64,000 bases of DNA from Aquella oligotrophica (GCF_002892535.1 NZ_CP024847.1:186001-250000), one strand, 5' to 3'. Numbered from the stretch's first letter, positions 17,517-30,284 are shown. The notes: generated from the letters alone by a model not told the origin. Program-made: numbers and translations.

Positions 17517-19157
17517 ATGAGAAATTTTACTAAAATTCAAAAAAATATCTTGACATCATCAATGGTAGCTGCATTACTTGCAGGTTGTAACAGTGGAGTA
17601 TCTGCTGCTAACGGAGCTACTATGAATAATTCTAGTTTAAGTGGGCGTTCAGCTGATATTTGTGCTGGCGTTGATGTTTGGGATAGTACCAAGGCTTATA
17701 CTCAAGCTGGTGCATTGGTTATTTATCAGGGTATTGAATACAAAAATAATTGGTGGACTCAAGGAGAAAATCCAGCTGATAATAGTGGTATTACTGGTTC
17801 TGGTAAAGTATGGACAAGAATTACAGAATGTGGCTCTATACCGACTCCTGCACCAGCTCCTACCCCAGAGCCAACACCTTCTCCATCCCCGGCTCCGGCT
17901 CCAGCTCCTACCCCAACGCCAGAACCAAGTGGCAATTATCCACTTTATCCAGCAGAACGTGGTTCATATATTGCAGGAACAGTAGTTGAAGGCTCAGATG
18001 GTAAGCTATATAAATGTTTATCCGAACAGGTAGCTCCTTGGTGTAATAATACTGCGGAATGGGCATATGCACCAGGTGCTGGAAGTGCATGGCAACAGGC
18101 ATGGGAATTGGCAGATTCTCCATCTCCAACCCCAACGCCAAGTCCTGCACCAGTTCCATCTCCAACTCCAGTGCCTACCCCAGCTCCGGTTCCAGTACCA
18201 GTTGAAGGGATACTTTTTAGTGCATATAAAGACGTAGGAATTAATGCTATTTGGGGTAGTGCTAATCTTATGGCAACTAAAGTTATGAATAATTCAGCCG
18301 CATCACCTACACCGTTGAGTGATGTAATTGCGACTACAGCAATGAAGACAGTTTCATGGGCATTTGCAACTGGTGAATGTGGTAATGAAAATTGGGGTGG
18401 GATGTCGGCTACTTCTTTTGCCCAGCCAAATATTGATGCATTTAAGGCAAAAGGGCTGAATTATGTTGTTTCAACTGGTGGTGCAGTAGGAGCTTTTACC
18501 TGTTCAACTGAAGCTGGTATGGATAAATTTATTAATCGTTATAAATCAGCTAATTTTGTCGGTCTAGATTTTGATATTGAAGCTGGTCCACATGGAACAG
18601 ACTTAACTCAGCTGATAAAAATGATAGCTTACGCACAAAAAAAAGATCCTTCTTTACGAATTAGTTTTACCTTAGCAACCTTGGCTTCTGCTGATGGCGG
18701 CAATTTAAATGCACTTGGTAAAGAAGTTGTTACACAAGCAAAGAAAGAGGGAATTAATTTCTCAGTCAATTTGATGGTTATGGATTATGGACCTTCTTCT
18801 TCAGCTGTATGTATCATGAATACCGCAGGAACTAATTGCGATATGAATTTGTCAGCGCAGCAGGCAGCAAAAAATGTAAGCAAGGCTTTTGGGATTCCGT
18901 TTAGTAAAATTGAATTGACGCCAATGATTGGTGTTAATGACTCAAAAGATAATATCGTTAGTTTGAATGATGCAAAAAATATTGCGGCTTGGTCAAAAGC
19001 TAATGGTCTTGCAGGTGTTCATTACTGGTCATTTGATCGTGATGCATCATGTATCAATGATAATGCCACCATAACATGTAGTAGTTCAGTTGGTGGTGTT
19101 GCAATGCAAACTGCTCCTCTTCAGTACTTAAACGCATTTGCTTCTGGGTTACAATAA
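17517..19157 (+). CDS. Chitinase, GH18, lipoprotein with two carbohydrate-binding modules
   Basis: 546 residues. The signal peptide ends in LLAGC (Cys24), a lipobox. Residues about 50-105 form a CBM5/12-like chitin-binding module with aromatic residues (Trp55, Tyr70, Trp79-80, Trp99). A Pro-rich linker leads to a second cysteine-containing module (about 139-200) and another Pro-rich linker to the GH18 barrel (about 231-546). The catalytic motif is VGLDFDIE with Asp351, Asp353 and the acid Glu355. It should cleave beta-1,4-GlcNAc chains at the cell surface. AAGAGGGAAAT precedes the start. No GlcNAc-use genes lie nearby; the gene stands alone between terminators. Confidence 0.92.
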   Translation: MRNFTKIQKNILTSSMVAALLAGCNSGVSAANGATMNNSSLSGRSADICAGVDVWDSTKAYTQAGALVIYQGIEYKNNWWTQGENPADNSGITGSGKVWTRITECGSIPTPAPAPTPEPTPSPSPAPAPAPTPTPEPSGNYPLYPAERGSYIAGTVVEGSDGKLYKCLSEQVAPWCNNTAEWAYAPGAGSAWQQAWELADSPSPTPTPSPAPVPSPTPVPTPAPVPVPVEGILFSAYKDVGINAIWGSANLMATKVMNNSAASPTPLSDVIATTAMKTVSWAFATGECGNENWGGMSATSFAQPNIDAFKAKGLNYVVSTGGAVGAFTCSTEAGMDKFINRYKSANFVGLDFDIEAGPHGTDLTQLIKMIAYAQKKDPSLRISFTLATLASADGGNLNALGKEVVTQAKKEGINFSVNLMVMDYGPSSSAVCIMNTAGTNCDMNLSAQQAAKNVSKAFGIPFSKIELTPMIGVNDSKDNIVSLNDAKNIAAWSKANGLAGVHYWSFDRDASCINDNATITCSSSVGGVAMQTAPLQYLNAFASGLQ

Positions 19158-19171
19158 AATTTTCCAATCTT

Positions 19172-19194
19172 AGCCCTAGTTTTTAGGGCTTTTT
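19172..19194 (+). terminator. Terminator after the chitinase gene
   Basis: Stem AGCCCTA (19172-19178) with TAGGGCT (19184-19190), loop GTTTT, followed by T residues. Confidence 0.85.
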
Positions 19195-19210
19195 GCGGCT
19201 ATTCAAAATA

Positions 19211-19235
19211 AAAAGACAGCTAATGCTGTCTTTTT
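19211..19235 (-). terminator. Terminator of alaS, usable in both directions
   Basis: GACAGC (19215-19220) pairs with GCTGTC (19225-19230) around TAAT, with an A-run on one side and a T-run on the other. It overlaps the last codon of alaS on the minus strand. Confidence 0.8.
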
Positions 19236-21852
19236 ATTTAACAATTGCCTTTGCTTCGGCAAGTACCTGATCAATTTTAGTTATATCAGTACCACCAGCT
19301 TGTGCCAGATCAGGACGTCCACCGCCCTTACCACCGACAATAGTTGCCAGTTTACCAACGATTTCACCGGCTTTATACTGATTAGTCAAATCTTTGGTAA
19401 CCCCAACTGCCAGATTAACGCGTTCACCATTAACTGCACCGATCACAACAACACCGCTACCTAGTTTATCTTTGAATTTATCAATTAATTCAACAATGGT
19501 TTTACTTTCGGTATTATCCATACGTAATACTAGAAGCTTGGCATTATTCGCGATTGCGGTTGCCTGATCAAGAAGTTTATCTGCCTGGCTACTTGCCAGT
19601 TTGGCCTTCAATTCGGCAATCTCTTTGGCTAATGTTTTGTTATCCGCAATTAGACTTTCAATCTTATTATTTACAATATCATTACTTTGCGCTTTTAGCT
19701 GATCACGAGCTTTATCCAAAATCGCCATATTTGCTTGCATCCGTTTTAGTGCCGCTTCACCAGTTATAGCTTCAATCCGGCGTACGCCATTGGCAACACC
19801 ACCTTCACTAGTAATGGTAAAAAAGCCAATATCGCCAGTCTGACTGATATGGGTTCCGCCACAAAGCTCAGTTGAAAAATCACCCATTTTAACCACTCGC
19901 ACCTTGTCGCCGTATTTCTCACCAAATAATGCCATTGCGCCATTTTTGATCGCATCATCATAGCTCATTTCGGCAACTTGAACTTGATAATTCTGCATAA
20001 TTACATGATTAACAATTCGTTCAATCTCTTCAACCTGTTCCTGACTTAGCCCTTTATCATTAGCAAAATCAAAACGGGTATAATCAGAATTAACCAATGA
20101 ACCTTTTTGCGTAGCATGTGCTCCAACTACTTCGTGTAGTGCCTTATGTAATAGATGTGTCACCGAATGATTACGCGCCGTTGCCATCCGTTTATGTAGA
20201 TCTATCGTTGCAACTACCTTATCGCCAACTTTTACGCTACCAATAGATAATTTTCCGCTATGCCCATGTACTGCTGCACGAATCTTTTGCGTATCGCTAA
20301 CTTCAAACAAGCAGCTAGCGCCACCATTAATGGCAATTGTTCCGCTATCACCAACCTGTCCACCGGATTCGGCATAAAATACTGTATTATCAAGAACAAT
20401 AATTCCGTCCTGCCCTGCAACTAGCTCATTAACAGCAAGACCATCATAATAAAGAGCCGTAACTTTAGCCTCGCACGAGGTAGCTGCATAGCCAGCAAAG
20501 ATAGTTTCACAGCCGCTATATTCTAGTGCATCGCTCATTTTGAATTTACCTGCTGCTTTTGCCATTTCCCGCTGATGTGCCATGTGTTTTTCAAAGCCTT
20601 CGATATCAACAGTAATTTCATGTTCGCGACAAACATCTTGTGTTAGATCTAGAGGAAAACCATATGTATCATAGAGTTTGAATGCAATTTCACCAGATAA
20701 CTGCTTGATATTAGATTGTAATTGTTCATGCAAAAGAGTCATTCCATGTTCAATCGTTTGGAAGAAACGCTCCTCTTCCTGCTGAATAGTCTTCTCAATC
20801 AACTCTTGATTAAGAATCAACTCAGGATAAGCATCACCCATCTCGGTGACCAATGTTGCCACTAGTTTATAGAAAAATGGTTCACGGCGTCCAAGCTTGT
20901 ACCCATGCCGAATTGCACGCCGGATAATACGACGCAGTACATAACCACGTCCATCATTCGACGGCAAAGCTCCATCAGCAATTAAGAAAGATACCGAACG
21001 GATATGATCAGCTAGTACTTTTAACGATGCGTTGTTTTTATCGGTACAATTAGTAATTGCACTAGCACTGTTGATTAAATTTACAAAAAGATCAATCTCA
21101 TAATTGCTATGCACATGCTGTAGAACTGCTGAAATTCGTTCTATTCCCATACCAGTATCAACCGATGGCTTAGGTAGTGGATGTAAATTACCCTGTTCAT
21201 CACGGTTAAACTGCATAAAGACATTATTCCAGATTTCGATATAACGATCGCCATCTTCTTCAGGAGTTCCCGGTAAGCCACCCCAGATACCTTCACCGTG
21301 ATCATAAAAAATCTCAGTACATGGACCACAAGGACCAGTTTCACCCATTTGCCAGAAATTATCTGAACCACCACCCGGTTTATCACAAATCCGGATAATT
21401 CGCTTAGCATCAATTCCAATTTCTTTATTCCAGATAGCAAATGCTTCATCATCAGTATGATAAACGGTTACATACAGTTTATCTTTGGGTAAATTAAGCC
21501 ATTCTGGAGAAGTTAAAAATTCCCACGCGTATTTAATTGCATCAGTTTTAAAATAATCACCAAAGCTGAAATTGCCAAGCATTTCAAAAAACGTATGATG
21601 GCGCGCAGTATAACCAACATTTTCTAAGTCATTATGTTTACCACCAGCACGAACACATTTTTGTGCCGTAACAGCTCGAGTATAATCACGTTTTTCTAAA
21701 CCAAGAAATGTATCTTTGAACTGGTTCATCCCAGCATTAGTAAATAAAAGAGTAGGGTCATCATGAGGGATCAACGAGCTTGATTTTACTGCTTCGTGCC
21801 CTTTGCTTCTGAAAAAATCGATAAATTTATTACGAATCTGATTAACTTGCAT
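19234..21852 (-). CDS. alaS: Alanyl-tRNA synthetase
   Basis: 872 residues, full length. The class II catalytic domain includes the N-terminal [10 protein letters not shown] region and [20 protein letters not shown]. The editing domain carries the zinc ligands in [11 protein letters not shown] and [10 protein letters not shown], and the C-terminal part ends with the DHHA1-type [15 protein letters not shown]. It charges tRNA-Ala and clears mischarged Ser and Gly. It is transcribed away from dnaA across a 415-bp gap. Confidence 0.99.
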   Translation of the reverse strand: MQVNQIRNKFIDFFRSKGHEAVKSSSLIPHDDPTLLFTNAGMNQFKDTFLGLEKRDYTRAVTAQKCVRAGGKHNDLENVGYTARHHTFFEMLGNFSFGDYFKTDAIKYAWEFLTSPEWLNLPKDKLYVTVYHTDDEAFAIWNKEIGIDAKRIIRICDKPGGGSDNFWQMGETGPCGPCTEIFYDHGEGIWGGLPGTPEEDGDRYIEIWNNVFMQFNRDEQGNLHPLPKPSVDTGMGIERISAVLQHVHSNYEIDLFVNLINSASAITNCTDKNNASLKVLADHIRSVSFLIADGALPSNDGRGYVLRRIIRRAIRHGYKLGRREPFFYKLVATLVTEMGDAYPELILNQELIEKTIQQEEERFFQTIEHGMTLLHEQLQSNIKQLSGEIAFKLYDTYGFPLDLTQDVCREHEITVDIEGFEKHMAHQREMAKAAGKFKMSDALEYSGCETIFAGYAATSCEAKVTALYYDGLAVNELVAGQDGIIVLDNTVFYAESGGQVGDSGTIAINGGASCLFEVSDTQKIRAAVHGHSGKLSIGSVKVGDKVVATIDLHKRMATARNHSVTHLLHKALHEVVGAHATQKGSLVNSDYTRFDFANDKGLSQEQVEEIERIVNHVIMQNYQVQVAEMSYDDAIKNGAMALFGEKYGDKVRVVKMGDFSTELCGGTHISQTGDIGFFTITSEGGVANGVRRIEAITGEAALKRMQANMAILDKARDQLKAQSNDIVNNKIESLIADNKTLAKEIAELKAKLASSQADKLLDQATAIANNAKLLVLRMDNTESKTIVELIDKFKDKLGSGVVVIGAVNGERVNLAVGVTKDLTNQYKAGEIVGKLATIVGGKGGGRPDLAQAGGTDITKIDQVLAEAKAIVK

Positions 21853-22267
21853 ACTTGTCCTGAATAGAGAAATTAGTTATAACCCATTATTTTAGCATGC
21901 TGTCTTGTCTGTTATTAAGGCTAATTGAGCTTAGCTGATCTATTCAAAATCAAATATGATGAATAACTATTAAACTGCTTGATATATCGCGATGAATTTT
22001 AAAATAAAACCAGTCATTTTGCTTTGTTGTTAGTCGTTTTTAAGAATTAGCGATGAGGGAAGCCTGCTTCTGGTAAAATAATGTGATATTTCGGATACAT
22101 AAGGTTGGGTTAATTCCTGATCACCTATCTGCCACAGCATGAAGATTGCCTGGTTCAACAAAAATCTGAACTTGTCTTGTATATTTGTTTATTTGTAATG
22201 ATTCGGTTTTGTAATAGATTAAAAGCTTCTTTTATTGCTGTGGGTATAATGAATTATTGAGAAAAAA
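21853..22267. other. 415-bp divergent gap between alaS and dnaA
   Basis: No gene is visible. A perfect -10 TATAAT at 22245-22250 lies 18 nt before the dnaA start, with TGG just upstream but no convincing -35. I looked for DnaA boxes (TTATCCACA and one-mismatch forms) on both strands and saw no cluster, so I do not call this the replication origin, though that position is common for oriC in other bacteria. No rnpA or rpmH is present. Confidence 0.5.
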
Positions 22268-23695
22268 ATGACAGAATTTGAAATTGTGTGGCAGCAATGT
22301 GTTATGCTGATTAAAGAACAGGGAATTATTTCAGATGCAGAATATAATACTTGGTTCAGAAATCTTATTCCGCGTGCAAATAATTCAAAAATGGAAGTGG
22401 TTGCCGGAAATCGCCTAATTCATGATTTTATCAACAAAAAGTATTGGGCAAAAGTTAGTTCCATTCTTCAGGAGCTTAATAATGGCACAGAGGTAGATTT
22501 CATTGTAGATAAGCCTGTTGCTGCTAAAATAACTCAGGAAATAGGAAATAGCTCGAATCTTTTAGTCAAAGCTGAGCCTGTGCTTGAAATTGAAAGTGTT
22601 GCGATTTCAAGAAGCAAAAACTCTATTAAACCAAAGGTTGAAAAAGAGGTTTTGACACAGCTGCATCAGTCAACAAAATTGAATAAAGATTTTACTTTTG
22701 ATAGTCTTATTCGTGGTAATTCGAATCAACTTGCCTATGCTATTGGCATGCATATTACCCAAGACCCGGGAAATAGGAATCATAATCCTCTGTTTGTTTA
22801 TGGTGGGGTTGGGCTTGGGAAAACTCACTTGATGCAGGCAATAGGAAATGAGATCTATCGCAAAAACCCCAATGCTAAGATCCGCTATTTACATGCAAAT
22901 GATTATATTCAGGATGTCGTGAAGGCATCAATGCGACAGGGGTTTGATGAATTAAAACGTTATTATAATGGTCTTGATTTACTTCTAATGGATGATATTC
23001 AATTCATTGCCGGAGATAAGACTAAAACGCAGGAAGAATTTTTTTATACTTTTAATAACCTTTTAGATAAAGGTAAACAAGTTATAATGACCTGCGATAC
23101 TTTTCCAAAAAATATCAACAACTTAAATGAGCGTCTAATTTCAAGATTTGCCTCGGGACTAACCGTAGAAATTCAGCCACCAGAGCTGGAAATGCGAGTC
23201 GCGATTCTTAAAAATAAAGCTTTGCGCAGCAATATAGATCTTGATGACGAAGTGGCTTTTTTTATCGGACAAAATATCAAATCCAATGTGCGAGAGCTTG
23301 AGGGAGCACTGAATAAGGTGATTTATCATGCTAAATTCTCACGTAAGGGGCTTAGTATAGCCATAGCGAAGGAAGCATTGATCGATATTATTGCCAGTGA
23401 AGTGCGTACTGTGTCAATTGATGATATTCAGAAGGTTGTGTGTGATTTTTATAAAATTAAAATTTCGGATTTACTTTCTAGTAAGCGGACACAGCTGATT
23501 GCCAGACCAAGGCAAATAGCAATGACGCTTTCCAAAGAGCTTACCCAGCACAGTTTACCTGCTATTGGAGAGGCTTTTGGTGGACGCGATCATACCACTG
23601 TTCTTCACGCGCAGAAAACAATTTCTCAGTTGCGTGAAAAGGATGAGAAAATCGAGCGCGAATACAAATTATTAATTCAGATGTTGCAAAATTAA
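22268..23695 (+). CDS. dnaA: Chromosomal replication initiator protein DnaA
   Basis: 475 residues. Domain I is 1-85, a variable linker runs to about 135, and the AAA+ domain carries Walker A GGVGLGKT at 179-186 and Walker B LLLMDDIQF near 237-245. The C-terminal DNA-binding domain ends with GGRDHTTVLHAQKTI, the DnaA signature helix that reads DnaA boxes. It opens the origin for replication. dnaN follows after 15 nt and gyrB soon after, the usual initiation operon without recF. Confidence 0.99.
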   Translation: MTEFEIVWQQCVMLIKEQGIISDAEYNTWFRNLIPRANNSKMEVVAGNRLIHDFINKKYWAKVSSILQELNNGTEVDFIVDKPVAAKITQEIGNSSNLLVKAEPVLEIESVAISRSKNSIKPKVEKEVLTQLHQSTKLNKDFTFDSLIRGNSNQLAYAIGMHITQDPGNRNHNPLFVYGGVGLGKTHLMQAIGNEIYRKNPNAKIRYLHANDYIQDVVKASMRQGFDELKRYYNGLDLLLMDDIQFIAGDKTKTQEEFFYTFNNLLDKGKQVIMTCDTFPKNINNLNERLISRFASGLTVEIQPPELEMRVAILKNKALRSNIDLDDEVAFFIGQNIKSNVRELEGALNKVIYHAKFSRKGLSIAIAKEALIDIIASEVRTVSIDDIQKVVCDFYKIKISDLLSSKRTQLIARPRQIAMTLSKELTQHSLPAIGEAFGGRDHTTVLHAQKTISQLREKDEKIEREYKLLIQMLQN

Positions 23696-23710
23696 TTTTT
23701 GGGGTATATC

Positions 23711-24814
23711 ATGCAGTTAAAGTTTCAAAGAGATGCACTACTTAAACCACTGGCTTTGACAACCGGCTTTGTCGAAAAAAAACAGACCATGCCGATTCTG
23801 TCAAATGTTTACCTAAGAAAACAGGGCGATTTGGTGACAATCATTGCCAATGACATGGAAATTCAAGCAACTTTGCTGGTCAAGTCTGGGATTGAGGGTG
23901 ATGATTTGGCGATAACTGTTCCTGCCAAGAAATTACAGGATGTATTGAAAGCTTTGCCTGAAACAGAGGTTGTTCTAAGCATTACAGATAATAAGGTTAC
24001 AGTTAAGTCTGGTCGCGCTAAATTTACGCTACAGAGCTTGCCAGCGGATCATTATCCATTGCTACGCGTAAATGAGGACTGTATTGGACAGTTAGTGATT
24101 TCCCAACGCAACTTACGTGAGCTAATTAGTAAAGTTCAATATTCAATGGCAGTAAATGACAGTCGTGTATTTTTGAATGGTATGCTTCTGGAAGTGAAAA
24201 ATAATCAGTTAAGCCTAGTTGCTACAGATGCACATCGCTTGAGTTATGTTAATTTTCCGTTGGCAGATATGTTGCCAGATATTAGTTCAATAGTTCCTCG
24301 TAAAACGGTTATGGAGCTCGCTCGCCTTTTGGAAGATAGCGATAATCCGGTAACTATCAAGGTTTATAATAACCAAGTAATGTTTGAGACTGAAGACAAA
24401 CAACTGATTACTAAGGTTATTGATGGCAAGTATCCTGATTATGAACGGGTTATACCATTAACCAATGATAAGTTATGTCTGATTAATCGGCAGGAGTTGC
24501 TGCGGGTTGTCCAGCGAGTAGCTGTAATCGGAATAGATAAATTAAAAACTATTGTTTTGGAATTAAAACCAAACTTAATAACAGTTAGTTGCCGTAACGA
24601 AGATCAGGAAGAGTCCCGTGATGAATTAAGTATTCAGTACGGCAATGATGCTGAATTGCGCCTAAATTTTAATATTAGCTATATTCTTGATGTTTTAAAT
24701 AATATTGATGAAGAAAATTTACAGTGGGCATTTTTTGATAATCAGCGTAGTGTGCTTGTAACAGTACCTAATCAAGTTGATTTCAAATATGTAATCATGC
24801 CATTACGTGCCTAA
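23711..24814 (+). CDS. dnaN: DNA polymerase III sliding clamp (beta subunit)
   Basis: 367 residues from ATG 23711, preceded by GGGG; an in-frame start at 23699 is rejected. Begins MQLKFQRDALLKPL and ends VIMPLRA, the typical clamp C-terminus that lies in the dimer. Three clamp folds of about 120 residues follow each other. It rings DNA and tethers polymerase III and repair proteins. Transcribed with dnaA and probably gyrB. Confidence 0.98.
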   Translation: MQLKFQRDALLKPLALTTGFVEKKQTMPILSNVYLRKQGDLVTIIANDMEIQATLLVKSGIEGDDLAITVPAKKLQDVLKALPETEVVLSITDNKVTVKSGRAKFTLQSLPADHYPLLRVNEDCIGQLVISQRNLRELISKVQYSMAVNDSRVFLNGMLLEVKNNQLSLVATDAHRLSYVNFPLADMLPDISSIVPRKTVMELARLLEDSDNPVTIKVYNNQVMFETEDKQLITKVIDGKYPDYERVIPLTNDKLCLINRQELLRVVQRVAVIGIDKLKTIVLELKPNLITVSCRNEDQEESRDELSIQYGNDAELRLNFNISYILDVLNNIDEENLQWAFFDNQRSVLVTVPNQVDFKYVIMPLRA

Positions 24815-24881
24815 ATGGGTGCTTAATAAATAATACTAAATAAGCTTTAGACTGAACCCAAGTGGTTTTCTAAAAGGATGA

Positions 24882-27287
<2,406 letters not shown>

Positions 27288-27309
27288 CCCAATATTTTAG
27301 GAACCAAAA

Positions 27310-28131
27310 ATGCAAACTATTGATTTCGCGACATTTGAACCCCACCATATTCATGCCTGCCGTGAAGATTTTCTTGGTAATGGCGATGTTGGGCGCTATG
27401 TTTTTATCCCAGGTTCTAATGATAGAGCGCAAAGTATTGCTGATAAATACTTTACCAATGTGGTTGTCCGTCAAAGTAAACGGGGACATCATCTTTATTT
27501 GGGTGATATGGAAATCAACGGAAAAACCTTTAAAGTTGCATCTATTTCCACCGGGATGGGCACACCTAGTGTTGATTTGATTTTAAGTGAACTGATTATC
27601 CTTGGTGCAAAAAGATTTTTGCGGGTAGGAACTGCTGGCTCCATGCAACCAGATGTCCGCGTTGGAGATGTTGTTTTTGCTACAGCCTCAGTTCGTGATG
27701 AATCTACCAGCGTAAATTATGTACCATATCAATTCCCTGCTGTTGCCTCACTCGATTTTACTTGCGTAGCAAATAATGTACGTAAAGAAGTAGACTACCG
27801 CGTGAGAATGGGAGTTGTACATACTAAAGACTCTTTATTTGCTAGAGAGTTTCTATGCGGGCCTTCAGGTCAGGATAGTATCTCCTTTGTAAATAAAATG
27901 AAAGCTTATGGGGTAATGGCTACAGAGATGGAAAGCTCACATATTTTTGTATTATCAAAAATTTATGCCAAACTATTAGGCTATAGTATAAAAAGTGGCT
28001 GTGTTCTTGGTGTTATTGGCGACGATGATCCATTCTCTAATGATAAAGAAGCACAAGATCTTGCTATTCAAAATGCAGTAGATTTTGGGGTCAGGTTAAT
28101 AAAAAATATGGCAGCTGAGGAAGTAGCATGA
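27310..28131 (+). CDS. udp: Uridine phosphorylase
   Basis: 273 residues, nucleoside phosphorylase family. The phosphate- and ribose-binding stretches YVFIPGSNDRA, STGMGTPSV and RVGTAGSMQ are present, and ATEMESSHIF is the substrate loop of uridine phosphorylases. It splits uridine to uracil and ribose-1-phosphate. It begins 22 nt after gyrB and overlaps the next gene by 4 nt, heading a salvage operon with a small membrane protein and cytidine deaminase. Confidence 0.85.
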   Translation: MQTIDFATFEPHHIHACREDFLGNGDVGRYVFIPGSNDRAQSIADKYFTNVVVRQSKRGHHLYLGDMEINGKTFKVASISTGMGTPSVDLILSELIILGAKRFLRVGTAGSMQPDVRVGDVVFATASVRDESTSVNYVPYQFPAVASLDFTCVANNVRKEVDYRVRMGVVHTKDSLFAREFLCGPSGQDSISFVNKMKAYGVMATEMESSHIFVLSKIYAKLLGYSIKSGCVLGVIGDDDPFSNDKEAQDLAIQNAVDFGVRLIKNMAAEEVA

Positions 28132-28364
28132 TTGTTCAATTATTCTCATTAATTGGTGCATTTGCATTACTAAGTGCCTTCTTCATAAATAATACAGAAG
28201 TAATTAAAAATAAAGATCGTGCATTATGGCTTAACTTTGTTGGTGCATTTATCTTAACAATTACAGCTTATATTGAACATCAATATGGCTTTATCGTACT
28301 TGAAGGATCTTGGACATTAATTAGTCTTCATAGTATAGTAAAATATTTACGAAGAAAAAAATAG
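28128..28364 (+). CDS. Small three-helix membrane protein, CBU_0592-like
   Basis: 78 residues with three hydrophobic helices (about 3-20, 31-50 and 53-70), ending in a basic tail. The layout and the central ALWLNFVGAFILTITAY resemble the CBU_0592-like domain family of unknown function. Start overlaps the udp stop (ATGA), so it is translationally coupled. Its position between two pyrimidine-salvage enzymes hints at a transport or scaffold role; unproven. Confidence 0.7.
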   Translation: MIVQLFSLIGAFALLSAFFINNTEVIKNKDRALWLNFVGAFILTITAYIEHQYGFIVLEGSWTLISLHSIVKYLRRKK

Positions 28365-28368
28365 TTTT

Positions 28369-28848
28369 ATGAATAAGCAAATTACTATTAATTATACTTG
28401 TTTTGATTCAATACATGAACTAACAGCAGCTGATAAAATGCTTGTCGAATTAGCTAGAGAAACTACAAACAGTGCTTATGCGCCCTACTCTAAATTTCAT
28501 GTTGGTGCTATAGCTAAATTAACCAATGGATATATCGCTAAAGGATCAAATCAGGAAAATGTTAGTTATCCAGTATGTATGTGTGCTGAGCAAACATTAG
28601 TTCTAGGTCTAGTAAATGAATTAAATGCTGGAAATAAAATTGAGACCATTGCCGTTAGTTATAATACCCAAAATGGACGAACAGATATACCTGCTTCCCC
28701 TTGTGGAAAATGTAGACAGTTCTTATTTGAGTTTGAAACTAGGCAAAAACAAAATATCCGGATAATAATGTCTGGTATGAGTGGCGCGGTACACATTGTG
28801 GATTCAGTAGCGGATTTGCTACCATTTGCTTTTAATAGTGAATTTTAA
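28369..28848 (+). CDS. cdd: Cytidine deaminase
   Basis: 159 residues, homotetramer-type length. The zinc site is present as CAE (72-74, with catalytic Glu74) and PCGKC (111-115, ligands Cys112 and Cys115), and NSAYAPYSKFHVGA is the substrate motif. Converts cytidine and deoxycytidine to uridine and deoxyuridine, feeding the phosphorylase encoded two genes upstream. It lies 4 nt after the small membrane protein gene and is followed by a strong terminator. Confidence 0.95.
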   Translation: MNKQITINYTCFDSIHELTAADKMLVELARETTNSAYAPYSKFHVGAIAKLTNGYIAKGSNQENVSYPVCMCAEQTLVLGLVNELNAGNKIETIAVSYNTQNGRTDIPASPCGKCRQFLFEFETRQKQNIRIIMSGMSGAVHIVDSVADLLPFAFNSEF

Positions 28849-28875
28849 AAAGCTGGCTTTAAAAGCCAGCTTTTT
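28847..28875. terminator. Bidirectional terminator between cdd and the desaturase gene
   Basis: AAAAAGCTGGCTTT (28847-28860) is almost fully complementary to 28861-28875, with A- and T-runs on either side, so it can end both converging transcripts. Confidence 0.9.
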
Positions 28876-28877
28876 AA

Positions 28878-30080
28878 TTAACAATGGACTGAGCGTAGTC
28901 TCAACGAAAAATTACGTAAACTTTCAATTCCACTTTCTTCAGCTCTCTTACACCAGTCTTGTAGGGCTTTAACTAGCTCTTCTTTAGTTAAGGTAGAGCG
29001 TGCCCATAATTTACTTAGTTCTTCACGCATCGCGAAAATTTTCTGTAAAACCGGACTTTGCTTACAAGCTTGTTCAACCGTAGATTGTTCACTAGGGGTA
29101 AGCAACTCTTTATCTTTAATTAAAAGAGTTTTTGCCTTGCTCCATGATAGCTTATCTGCTACAGAACTTTTTAATTTAGCAACTTCCGTCTTGTAATCAG
29201 CTTTTAGATCACGGGCAAATTTAACGGCTAATTCATAACGATTAGTTACAATTGCTTCAAGATTTTGCATGTCTGGTAGCATTTTGGGAGCTTTAGTCGT
29301 GTACATTTCAGGAATAGTTTTCTTCACCTTAGCTAATTTGCACATTTCCATAATGCGAATCCACATCCATCCTAGATCAAATTCATACCATTTAGCAGAA
29401 AATTTGGCACTAGTAGCAAAGGTATGATGGTTATTATGTAATTCTTCACCACCGATAAAGATACCCCATGGCACAAGATTAGTTGCTTTATCCGGGTTCT
29501 CAAAATTACGGTAGCCAAACCAGTGTCCCAATCCATTAATAACACCAGCTGCAAAGAAAGGAATCCATATCATTTGCACTGCCCAGATTGTTATTCCGAT
29601 TACACCAAATAACATTACATTAATAGCCAGCATTAACCATATTCCAAGGGAGTCATATTTCGAGTAAACATTACGCTCCAACCAGTCATCTGGAGTACCA
29701 TTACCATATTTTATTGCGGTTTCCTTATTTTTGGCTTCTTCCTTGTATAATTCTGCGCCACGTAGCATTAATTCTTTAAGCCCATAAATGTGTGGAGAGT
29801 GCGGATCACCTTCTCTATCTGCGTATGCATGATGCTTACGATGAATTGCTGCCCACTCTTTGGTTACCATTCCTGTTGTCATCCATGCCCAAAGGCGGAA
29901 AAAGTGGCTAGGTATCGCGTGTAATTCAATTGCACGGTGTGCCTGACATCTATGCAGAAAAATGGTAACTGTCAAGATGGTTATGTGTGTTAAACCCAAT
30001 GTAACCAGTATATAGCCCCACCATGGAAGATCGAAGAATCCATGTCCAAGCCAGTTTAGAAAATAATTTAAAATACTCAT
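28878..30080 (-). CDS. Fatty acid (stearoyl-CoA/delta-9 type) desaturase
   Basis: 400 residues. Three histidine boxes are intact: HRCQAH (43-48), HRKHH (80-84) and HNNHH (215-219), which hold the di-iron centre. Four transmembrane segments surround them. It should insert a double bond into acyl chains, adjusting membrane fluidity. Beyond residue 255 a helical, Lys-rich C-terminal extension of about 145 residues is found; such tails occur in some proteobacterial desaturases, role unknown. A Fur-box-like site lies in its upstream region. It is monocistronic. Confidence 0.93.
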   Translation of the reverse strand: MSILNYFLNWLGHGFFDLPWWGYILVTLGLTHITILTVTIFLHRCQAHRAIELHAIPSHFFRLWAWMTTGMVTKEWAAIHRKHHAYADREGDPHSPHIYGLKELMLRGAELYKEEAKNKETAIKYGNGTPDDWLERNVYSKYDSLGIWLMLAINVMLFGVIGITIWAVQMIWIPFFAAGVINGLGHWFGYRNFENPDKATNLVPWGIFIGGEELHNNHHTFATSAKFSAKWYEFDLGWMWIRIMEMCKLAKVKKTIPEMYTTKAPKMLPDMQNLEAIVTNRYELAVKFARDLKADYKTEVAKLKSSVADKLSWSKAKTLLIKDKELLTPSEQSTVEQACKQSPVLQKIFAMREELSKLWARSTLTKEELVKALQDWCKRAEESGIESLRNFSLRLRSVHC

Positions 30081-30265
30081 GATAATAACCCTAAATAAAC
30101 AATGTAGCTGCGATTTTATTTACAGGTCACACAAACACAAGAAGCTAAAGCACGGAAGGGGTTTTGCTATGATAATATTTGTTGCCTGAAGGCAGCTGAT
30201 TTGAAGTAGTCAAAATGACTACACCAGACATTTACGTAATTGAAAACGTCTGAATCTCTCTCCAT

Positions 30266-30284
30266 AATAATGATAATCAATTTT
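30266..30284 (-). promoter_or_regulatory. Fur-box-like site upstream of the desaturase gene
   Basis: Positions 30266-30284 match the classic 19-bp Fur consensus at 15 positions, with the core AATAATGATAATCA intact. It is 186 nt before the desaturase start. Iron control of a di-iron enzyme would make sense, but the distance is long and binding is unproven. Confidence 0.45.

Noticed and set aside
21853-22267. Replication origin
   Set aside because: Position before dnaA is suggestive, but I found no DnaA-box cluster by eye.
30190-30255. Small hairpins between the desaturase and lpxH genes as a riboswitch or ncRNA
   Set aside because: Stems of 4-7 bp only, no known riboswitch core; may be chance.
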